Shown here piece by piece: positions 56,001 through 64,000 of a DNA stretch of 64,000 nucleotides. The notes under the pieces were generated by a model. That model was given only the letters and a program-made list of their open reading frames with translations, was not told the origin of the DNA and did no database searches. Where the stretch lies: positions 5,279,194-5,343,193 of the forward strand of contig NC_085050.1 of NCBI RefSeq assembly GCF_963662255.1. The letters are read 5' to 3'. Made by a program: the position numbers and the translations under genes. Position 1 is the first letter of the stretch. Each line of letters begins with the position of its first letter. This DNA comes from Cinclus cinclus (Eukaryota; Chordata; Aves; Passeriformes; Cinclidae).

Positions 56001-57033
56001 ATGTAAGAAAGTAGTTTCCCCTATTTTTAAGATAAAGGTAGTTTCATTGTTTCTCTCCTCCAAAACTGCCACTAGTCTGCTACACTTAGCTACAGTGGAA
56101 ATCCCAAATGCTTCATGAGTTGTGGTCAGCAATGCCCCACACCAGAGACACTGGCCCCTCCTAATTCCCTGCATCATCTGCTTGGAGCTTGGCCCTGCCA
56201 GACATCGTTTTGCTAAATCTTGCAGAGCTCAGGTGATGAACTCCTTGGGGCAGGGACCAGTGTGCTGCTGTCTACACAGGTCCTGTCACCAACAGGTCTG
56301 GGGCTTGTTGCTATTACTGTAAAATAAGTTATTTGCTCTCATTATTTTGACTTTTAGTTGTTATCCCTCAATACTGCAAGGATGTCCTTTAAAAGGAATA
56401 CCTTTTTGGAGTCAGGGAGAGGTTTCTCTGCACCACCTACTCTGGGATAATTTTGGCATCAATTTAGAAGACCCATCCAGATCACTACAGCGAGAGCAGA
56501 GCGGCTGTCAGCCCTTCCCAGGTCTGGGTTCGGCGGCTCTCCATTGCCATCTTCAGGCTGAGCAGCAGCCTCGATCCTTCCAGAAACAGAAATCCCGAAC
56601 GGACCCGGCAAACTCAATTCCCGTTTACCCAGCATTAGGTGAAATTGATGGTCAAAACCTGGAATAAGCTGTTAAATGTAAATGAGGCGAAGGAGCTGGG
56701 CAAGGCTGGTACTCAGCTGCCCGGGATCACAGGGGTATTTCTGTCCCGGCAAGTGCACAAGGTTTCAGAGAGTAAATTAACAATAACAGCGCTGTTTAGC
56801 ACACACTGCTTCTTGCTGAGAGTCACAGTTTTATCTTTAAAGTACAGAAATTTTCTTTAAAATACAGAAATTGAAACTGCCCGAGTGATTTTAGCTCTGT
56901 AGCCTCCACTGTCCCCCCAAAATCTCCTGGGAGATTTTAATCGTAATTTACATTTAAATAGGTCTTTGCCAAATATTTCACATCTGACAGACACAGTGGT
57001 GGGTTGGGTAGAGATGAGGTTTCCAAGGCTTTT

Positions 57034-57039
57034 TTTATT
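57034..57039 (-). terminator. Candidate polyadenylation signal for the Tyr/Trp-rich gene
   Basis: TTTATT on the + strand gives AATAAA on the - strand, about 550 bases past the TGA at 57590. An inverted CR1 lies between them, so the inferred 3' UTR would include it. Confidence 0.3.
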
Positions 57040-57337
57040 GTTTCTGATGATCAGTATCACACAGGCAGCTTTGCGGGCCAAAGAGTTGTAATCCTAGGAC
57101 AACATAGGTAACACATCCTAAAAGAAATCAGAAAAATGTGGAGTAATGTAGGTGTCCTGGCCCAACAGAGCCAGCCTAGATGAAGCTCCTCAGACCCAGC
57201 ATTGCCACCCAGTGAACATCTCCATGCCACTTCCCCACCTTGCCAGTCTCCAGACAGTGTCTGATCACCCTCACAGTAAAAAAACAGTCTCTTAATTAGA
57301 TCTGATTGGAAAATGACTTTCTAGGAGCCCAGAAATC

Positions 57338-57425
57338 ACAGAATCATGACATGGTTTTTGGTTGGAAGGAACCTTTGAAGGTCATCTTGCCCAACCCTCC
57401 TGCATGGAGCTGGCACAAACACTGC
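57338..57425 (-). mobile_element. CR1 LINE 3'-end fragment, inverted
   Basis: AATCACAGAATCATGACATG, then GGTTGGAAGGAACCTTTGAA, then GGTCATCTTGCCCAACC. Reverse-complement CR1 terminus, just downstream of the - strand gene's stop. Confidence 0.85.
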
Positions 57426-57589
57426 TGTTTAGAAGAACATTCCAGCAGCCAAACTCTCAGATCTCATGGTAGTTTGCACCAGGTCCCACGACCATTTGCA
57501 CTTTTTGCCACTGCCCCAGTCCCTGAAATCCCAGCTCTCAGAGCCAAAATGGGTGACCCTGGTGCTCACCACAGCCCCTTCAGCAGCAC

Positions 57590-57731
57590 TCAGTGAGTGG
57601 GCTCTCTCCATCGCGGTGTCCATCGCGCATCCTTCCCAAAGGGCAGCCATTGTGCAGAGATGGGAGATGACCAGTCCAGCCTCTTCAGGAAGATGCTGTA
57701 GCTGTCTGCATACTCAGTAACCCAGCGGCCC
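57590..57731 (-). CDS. Tyr/Trp-rich gene, terminal coding exon r5
   Basis: After CTCTGCAG it completes Glu and encodes GRWVTEYADSYSIFLKRLDW then SSPISAQWLPFGKDARWTPR then WREPTH and TGA. Three Trp lie in the last 25 residues. The phase fits exon r4 exactly. Confidence 0.75.
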
Positions 57732-60700
57732 CTGCAGAGAACACGGAGAAGGGCGTAAGGAGAGCACCTCCACCCTGTGCTTCGTGCACCAGGACAAGAG
57801 ACCTGCCTCCCCTTCTGCGGCGTTCAACCACCCAGCCAGGAATCTGTGTAGAGCAAAAAAAAAGCACATTCAGGTGGGATGGGGCAGAGGGGGAACAGCC
57901 TGTCTCCATCAGGAACAGGGCAGATGCTGCAACACACAGAGCTGCCATCGATCCAGGGTCGATCTCCCACCTGGACCAACCATTACACAGGCACGGTCTC
58001 CACCCCACATTAACTCCAGGATCACAGATAAAAATCTGCAATGCAGACCTGAAATATATGTGTGTTAGGAGAAGGTGGGGGGCATGAGGCAGTGGGCAGG
58101 AATCACCTTTCCAGAGAGAAATGAGAGCTCAGGAGCAGTTTATGCCTGTTTGGTTCATAGTGTGCAGATGAGTCACATTGCAAAGAGCTCCTGCCCTGTT
58201 TGATTGGAGAGAGCCCTTCCCCAGGGGAGGCCTGGGCATGGAAATGATGAGACATGCCTCCTGCCCCAGCCCTATGGGGATCTTCTTTCTACAGGGATAA
58301 GGCTGTTCCAGAAGCTGTCTCCCCACTCCTATCAACCCTGCTGCAAAACTTTTCAAGAAAAGGCTGATCAGGCTTTGGGAGTGGATTTGTCCTGGAGGGA
58401 ATTTCTTGGGGCTCATTGCATAACATGGACAAGGAGAAATACGCTTGAGAAACACCTTCCGATTCCAAGCAGCTCCAAAGCCTCCCTGACCTCTTCCTAC
58501 CTTGTCCACCATTTCCAGCAGCCACCCTCTCCTCCCCATCCCAACTTCTCCCTTACTCGTTGAAGCGGTTTTCTTCAGGGAAAACAGGAGAAGGCCTGAT
58601 CTCCTCTGTGTAGAGTCCACTAGGGACTCCTCTCCGGTGCTGATAATCTTGCTTGTAGATACTTTTCCACTCAAGGTCAGAGTAGTCTAGTGAAAGAGAG
58701 TCCAAATAATTTAAAGATTTTTTTTTTTTTTTTTTTTTTTTGATCTTGCCCAGTCTGAGTGTTCCCCCCTTCCCCTGAGCTTCACTGTGATTCCAGTACT
58801 CCTGTGGGAGTTGCCGTGATGAAGGGATTAACCAAGGCAAAATGCAGGAATTGCTTCCCTGGTGTAGATAAGGTCATTTAGGTGAGATTATTCAGCCTTT
58901 TTTTCTATAGCCTGTGTGAGGGAAGCCACACAAGGCAGACCTGGAAATGATAGCTTGTGATTTTCCTGTCTGGATACTGACTTGTCACCTGGCATAAATT
59001 TTTCCATACTGTATATTCTCTTTTCCATCCTGCCACTCATCAGGGATTAAACCAAGGAAGAGATTCTTGGCTCACTCAACCCCTAACTGAGGACTATCAC
59101 ATCTGTGGTATCTTCCCCAAAAATCCCTGTGGGAGCTGGTTTGAAGGGGTATCATCTCCCATCTGACTCTCCAGAGACATCTTATCTGTGTGTTAACAGC
59201 TTGGTGTGTGTCCTTCTGGTCAAGCAGATCTAACTGGGAATAAATATGCAGGGAGGTCACACAAAGAAGAGATGCTCATTGTAGACAGATTTCCTGGGAA
59301 TTTTAAAAATGACACATTGCTATAATGAGTAATTGGTAGAGCATTTCTGTTGTTTTCACTGAGGCTGAGGCTATAGGTGTCTCACATGCATGGCCTTGTC
59401 AGGTTGTTAATGACACCCAGTAGCAGTTATTGTCTTATGACATTATTTCTAGGAAAACCACATCAAGCAGGGCAGTGGTGGGGGGCAAGAAACACCATTT
59501 ACAACACTCCAACCTCTTCTAGAAGCTAAGTGTTTTTCTCTGCCCTGCTTCCCCCGACAATGGGCAGATGGTTACAGGGGATCTGTGAACCCTTCCTGTG
59601 TCACTCACTTTCACTTCACCCTCCCAGTCTCTTCTGGAATTATATTAAAAACATAAAACCAGGCTGAAGGCCACCAGTCATTCTCATGGGGCAGCTGCCA
59701 CAGCTTCCACCCACTGACCTCGCATTAGAATAGATGAGCTCAGGTTGTGGTTTTTGTTTTTATCAGCATTGTACAGCCTCTCCTGGTACAAATCTCGGGC
59801 AAATTGCTGGTAGGTGACCAAGTTCGCAGATGGCAGTTCCCTCAGTGCCAATGCCCCTGAGACATGGGAGGAGAAGGAGGTGAATTAGTCAGAAATCACC
59901 ATCAATTACTCACCCAAATCCTCCGCTTTGGATAGGGTAAATTGGAGTGCCAGCTGGCAAAAATCAGAGCAGACCCAGTCACTTCAGCAGAGCTTTGCTG
60001 AGGTGCATCAATTTTAGTGGTTCATGACACAAGTAGGGGAAGGATTTCTCTTGGTGCAAAGCAAGTGGAAGGAGCCTGCTGGCTCCACATTGCCCTGGAG
60101 TGTTAAAAGGAGACCCTCTGCAGCAGATCTACATGTGAGAGGGAGAAAAACTGCACTGCTGGCATACCCAGGGGCAGAGCAGGAAGGGAAAAGCCCACAT
60201 GACTTTTGTCATTAGCATGAGACATCTTCAGGTGGGCTTGACAAGGTGATCTTTGAAACCCTCAGATGTAAGTGGAGTCCACATGGAGACGCATCTGACG
60301 ATGCTGCTTGTCCAGACTCTCCCACTGAGTGGAGAGAAAAACCCTGCCAGGGCTTTCTTCACCTCATTGTCAGGGTGGCTTTAAGCTACAGGAGATGGCT
60401 GTGTGTTTACTCTCCTCTGAGCATGAAAGGATCCAGACACAGGCATCCCACACCGGGAGATAGCAGCTCAGGGAACAGAGTAGACATCCCTGGCCATGTC
60501 TCCTGTTTGCTCCTGGAGCACTGCTGAGAAATTACACCCTCTTCACTCTCGAGCTCCTGCTTCACTCTCAAGCAGGAGCTCAGAGAAAAGTCCCCACTGC
60601 TTTAGGATGGTTGAGCATGGCTGAGTGATGTTGGGTGATGACTCCTTTTGTATTCCTGACTTCCATGAGCATTTTAATCCATGCAAGTGAGCTGTTAAAT

Positions 60701-63628
60701 GGTGTGGCTGAGGGCTGGCTACCATCCCCTTTGCTGTCATATCATAAGGGTATGCTGGCTACCATACCCTTAGCAGAAGGCGTTTGAACCACCAAAACCC
60801 CTCACACCCAACCAGAGTCCTTTTCCCTCCCTGCACTTCTGCAACATGGGGTTGACTACATCTATATCCCAACAGAGCCGTGAGGATAAAACCCTTGCTA
60901 CAAGTGGCTCTTCATGCACCAAGATGTTTCTAAAACCCCAGCTCCCTACACCCATGCTTTGAGCTGGCCTGGGAGCTGCATATTCCTGGTGACAGGGTGC
61001 TGTGCCCATGTGTGGACCCTCGCCAGGCTCAGCCCAGCACTGAAGCATCACCAGGATGTTTCCAAACCATCCATGTCTGTCCAGCCAGCACAGACCAGGG
61101 GCTGGGGGACTGGCAAAGGCCCGGGCAGACAGTCCCAGTCCCTGGGGCAGCTGTCCTCCAGCAGTGACAGCATCAGCAGTTACCCTCAGTTTCAGCTGCC
61201 AGGGCAGGAGATGGAAGGGGCGGGCAGCAAGACAGGTCGTGCATCGGCTCAGCAAGAATCTCCAGCTTCCCCGCCCGCCTCGGTGTCAGGTCAGAGGGCT
61301 GGCACTCTGGCAGGTAGCACTTGGGTACTTCTGCCACAGGAGGGTATGAAGGTTTCTGCAGAAAAACGTCCCCTGTGAATGGACAGGCTGCAGCTGGGGA
61401 GGGCAGCTGCTAAAGCATCGTCAAACACCCGCCCACAGCAAAGCCTGGGCTTGGAGGGGGGTCAGCATCCCTGGGGATGCACTGGCCACAGAGCAGCTCT
61501 GTGGCTCTCACTGAAGTACAGGAACCATCACAGCTTCCTCTGTCTGCCCATCTTACAGCCTGGGACTCTGCTGGGCCCTGCGTGGGCAGTGAGCGGGAGG
61601 GAGCCCTGGCAAAAGCAGTGGGAGAGGGAATGGCTCCAGGGTTCATGTCAGGGAAAGGCTGAAGAGGATTCTGGTGTGGCTGCTGCCTCCAGCCTCTCCA
61701 CCTGCACACTGCAGCTCCAGATGCTCTTTAGGGGCTCAGAAAGGGATTCTCCTGCTGCGAGCTGCCCCAGGCTGCTGGGCCAGCAAGGACCCTCCTCACA
61801 GGGTTTGTCTGTTGTTGTTTTGGATCTCTGTAGGTTTCTGCTTGTCTCCCAAACTCCAGGGTATCCCAGGGCAACTCCAGGTTTCCGAGGGCAACCCCCT
61901 AACATTTTTCTTTTGCCAGGCTGACAGCAGGGCAGCTGGAGGCAGCAGAGCTACAGGAATTACCAGTGTCTGGGGTCTTCCCCTACTGAGAATGGTCAGA
62001 ACTTCTCCTGGGGCATCTCCAGAGGGACAAGAACCTGCAGGAGACCCTGGTGGGGATGGTTTACCAACCAGGGCTTTTTTCCTTAATCCAAGGAGTTCCT
62101 CTTCCCCTTGGGAGTGGGTTAGTGCCAAAAATTTCATAGATAAAAGTAAGACGGTTGGTTTACACTCTTAACCAAGAACAAATCCTATCAGGGACAAGAG
62201 GGAAACCTGGGCCTCCCTCATCATCACACTACCCAGTGGGATAGCTTTCTTTGGCAGGCCTTGGGAATTAATAAAGAGTCAAAGGGAGCTGCAAACCAAG
62301 AGAATCAGACAGTGTCCTCCCCTCCTATCTCCCAAGCTACACTAGCATCTCCACAGGAAGTGTGCACTCTTCCAAAAGTAAAATTTAAATTAAATGAAGG
62401 AAAAGGAGAAAAGAAAAATAACCTGAGATGCATGGATTGGAAACTGTGTTCCAGCAGGCAGGGGTTAAATTCTGCCCTGCCAGCTGGACTCCTGGAAGCA
62501 GAGCAGCCACCTAAGGCTGGGGCTGCCCGGGACAGCAAGAACAGCAGGAGCCCCGGGCAGCAGCGCTAATGAAGGCTGCTGGCAGCGGGAGAGGAGAGGA
62601 GAGGAGAGGAGAGGAGAGGAGAGGAGAGGAGAGGAGAGGAGAGGAGAGGAGAGGAGAGGAGAGGAGAGGAGAGGAGAGGAGAGGAGAGGAGAGGAGAGGA
62701 GAGGAGAGGAGAGGAGAGGAGAGGAGAGGAGAGGAGAGGATGCCATCCTCTCCTCATCCGGGCAGGGATGGCAGCAGCGTCCCCAGGCAGCCCCTCTGCC
62801 CCGGCGGGCATCCTCACACAATGATTTCTCTGCTGTTTCCCCCCGCCTTTTCCTCCCCAGCCCCAAATTTTTCCCCTCTACCATGGGCGTATGAGCCCAA
62901 AGCACTCCCAACATGCCCCCCACCACCTCTCCGCAGTGGCCCAGAGCAAACCGCAGCTGTCCCCACCGGGCTGACACAAGCAATTAAGGCAGGGCAGGCG
63001 GAGCGAGGCAAATCAGATTAAATAGCTCAGGGGGTCGGTCGCACTGCAAGGAGATTAGAAGGGGGAAAAAAAAAAAAAAAAAAAAAAGAAAAGAAAAAAA
63101 AAACCAACCCCAGCTTCCCCACAGAAGTCTTCTCAAGCCCGTGTCAGGGTAAGGAGCCATCTCCATCCCAAAAGCAATCCCCATTCCCAAGGCGGTCCCG
63201 GGATGGGTCTGATCCTGACGCACCCACCAGCCCCACGGGGAGCGAGAGGAGTGCAAGGCTCGGGCACGGGTTCAGCAAGCAGTCGTTAGTGCCCTGACTT
63301 AATGAGCGTAATTAGCATCGCTCCCCAGCAGCAGCTCTGCCGGAGGGCGCACGGGGAATTCCCGCAGGAGGGATGGGGGCACAAGCCGGGGGCGTTCGGG
63401 CCTGCTGGGAGCTGCTGCTGGGTCACAGGCGTGGGACCAGGGCAGGGCAGACAGAAGCCACCCCTGCTGCCCCTGTGGCACCATTCCCGTCCCCAGCTGA
63501 GCTGAGGGCAGCCCGGGCAGAGACGAGCACGGTACCGGTACGTGTGCCTGGGTGGGGGAGTGGTAATCGTCGTGCCAGCCGAAGTCCTTCCGATACGTGC
63601 TCTTGTACTTGTCCAGGGCCGGGGGCAG
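57590..63628 (-). CDS. Unidentified Tyr/Trp-rich protein, C-terminal 222 residues (5 exons)
   Basis: Five exons join without any phase conflict: 63542-63628, 61184-61355, 59719-59856, 58557-58686 and 57590-57731. They give 222 residues and a stop. I do not recognise the protein. It is rich in Tyr, Trp, Pro and Arg, with short motifs such as DKYKSTYRKDFGWHDDYH, YQQFARDLYQERLY, DYSDLEWKSIYKQDYQ and RWVTEYADSYSIF. No signal peptide, TM segment or catalytic motif is visible. Such spaced aromatic motifs are common in small microtubule-inner or axonemal proteins of cilia and sperm, which is inference only. The N-terminal exon(s) are not resolved; they may lie above 63.7 kb or outside the window. 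It is convergent with EIF2AK3, as TEX37 is in mammals, but no clear TEX37 similarity is seen. Confidence 0.7.
58557..58686 (-). CDS. Tyr/Trp-rich gene, exon r4
   Basis: After TTTCACTAG it encodes DYSDLEWKSIYKQDYQHRRG then VPSGLYTEEIRPSPVFPEEN then RFN. It ends two bases into a Glu codon at the consensus donor GTAAGG. It is the most protein-like exon of the set. Confidence 0.78.
58718..58741 (+). repeat. Poly(T) tract
   Basis: An uninterrupted T-run of 24 bases, about 30 bases upstream (in - sense) of the exon r4 acceptor. On the - strand it is poly(A). Confidence 0.9.
59719..59856 (-). CDS. Tyr/Trp-rich gene, exon r3
   Basis: After ATGTCTCAG, only one of three frames is open. It encodes ALALRELPSANLVTYQQF then ARDLYQERLYNADKNKNHNL then SSSILMR. 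The donor is GTCAGT. It enters at phase 1 and leaves at phase 1. Confidence 0.7.
61184..61355 (-). CDS. Tyr/Trp-rich gene, exon r2
   Basis: The acceptor is TTCTGCAG. The exon encodes KPSYPPVAEVPKCYLPECQP then SDLTPRRAGKLEILAEPMHD and a Cys/Pro-rich end, ...LAAETE. It leaves one base before GTAACT, which matches the phase needed by the next exon. The second half is compositionally weak, so an earlier internal donor is possible. Confidence 0.55.
62589..62740 (+). repeat. (GAGAG)n pentanucleotide array, about 30 copies
   Basis: A near-perfect AGGAG/GAGAG pentamer array of about 150 bases in an intron of the - strand gene. It opens frames on both strands (GEERR or SPLLSS repeats) that are artefacts. 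Confidence 0.97.
63066..63102 (+). repeat. A-rich tract
   Basis: Two A-runs separated by GAAAAG, in a GC-rich surround within the intron between r1 and r2. Confidence 0.85.
63542..63628 (-). CDS. Tyr/Trp-rich gene, exon r1 (most 5' seen)
   Basis: After CCCTCCCAG it encodes LPPALDKYKSTYRKDFGW then HDDYHSPTQAH, in phase 0. The donor GTACCG is weak. The frame stays open upstream to an ATG at 63703, so this could be a first exon instead, but the upstream residues look non-coding. Confidence 0.6.
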
Positions 63629-64000
63629 CTGGGAGGGACAGGAGGCAAACACAAGGAACCGAGCCTTTAAATGTGCTGATACAAACCCGAAATGCTCCCG
63701 CACAGCTCGGGAGAGGATGAGCTGCTCTTCTGAGCCACCCGAGGCCAGTCCAACAGGGCGATTCCTTGCTCAGTTAAGCCCCAGGCAGGGTGGCAGGGAA
63801 GGTCCTACACTCTTTTGGCAATGCTTTATTAGGCTCTTCTTGTCCCGGGATTTCCCTTGCAACAAACACCTTCCTCCTGCTCTCTTAAAACCTCCTCTGA
63901 GTGCCCAAATGGCCCCAGGCAGAGCACTAATACAGAGCTGCCGAAATACTTTGATCAGCTGCTGAGGTCCAGTGTCACTCAGGTTAAATCAGCACATGCT
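63629..64000. other. Right edge, no assigned gene
   Basis: The 5' flank or upstream intron of the - strand gene. No further phase-compatible exon was recognised before the window ends. Confidence 0.5.

Larger units (their letters stand above)
34451..57033. other. Gene-poor interval of about 22.6 kb
   Basis: I found no exon with recognisable protein character or phase-linked neighbours. Contents are CR1 fragments, microsatellites, A-tracts and unique AT-rich sequence. The open frames reach 168 codons (47008-47514) but look random in composition. Confidence 0.65.

Noticed and set aside
60910..61075. Direct duplication of ACCARGATGTTTCYAAA near 60.92 and 61.05 kb
   Set aside because: Only about 20 bases match, in a low-complexity context. 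Could be chance.
61379..62171. Overlapping 165- and 181-codon + strand frames
   Set aside because: Opposite strand to the phase-linked exons, with random-looking composition and no splice partners.
62465..63021. Long frames on both strands (SPLLSS and GEERR repeats)
   Set aside because: Generated by the pentamer array, which stays open in several frames on both strands.
57590..63628. Naming the - strand gene TEX37
   Set aside because: Position and orientation fit, but I cannot align the residues with TEX37 as I recall it. Left unnamed.

Overview
The window is vertebrate nuclear DNA, almost certainly from a bird. Genes are split by GT-AG introns. Many fragments carry the 3' end of the CR1 LINE, the dominant avian retroposon, with its ATTCTGTG-type terminus. 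The first gene is a clear orthologue of vertebrate EIF2AK3 (PERK). A neoavian or passerine source is plausible, but the sequence does not prove it.

Region 1 (1-19.5 kb, + strand) holds the 3' part of EIF2AK3. Fourteen consecutive coding exons give 891 residues: most of the ER-luminal stress sensor, the transmembrane helix, the bilobed eIF2alpha kinase with its long acidic/serine-rich insert, and the C-terminal tail. All splice phases agree. The 3' UTR ends near a canonical AATAAA at 19450. Earlier exons (probably three) lie upstream of the window.

Region 2 (21.9-27.9 kb, - strand) holds a three-coding-exon, 368-residue class A aminergic GPCR, tail-to-tail with EIF2AK3. It has every core rhodopsin-family motif and the amine-binding Asp3.32. 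It resembles the 5-HT4 / histamine H2 / beta-octopamine-like group, but I could not assign it to a named mammalian gene. A CpG-rich segment at about 32.9-34.45 kb contains two good - strand splice donors. It is the best candidate for the receptor's promoter and non-coding first exon. It also carries a 23-bp GC-rich minisatellite and a GGGGAT array.

Region 3 (34.5-57.0 kb) shows no supported gene. It holds CR1 fragments, an AT-rich stretch, a polypurine tract and a two-phase hexamer satellite (TTTATA then TTTAGG) at 48.1-48.3 kb.

Region 4 (57.0-63.7 kb, - strand) holds five phase-compatible coding exons. They are the C-terminal 222 residues of a Tyr/Trp-rich protein I do not recognise. Its composition recalls small cilia/sperm-axoneme microtubule-binding proteins. 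The upstream start is not resolved. Its position and orientation relative to EIF2AK3 match those of mammalian TEX37, but sequence similarity to TEX37 is not evident to me. The genes show no operon-like functional link; they are simply neighbours.
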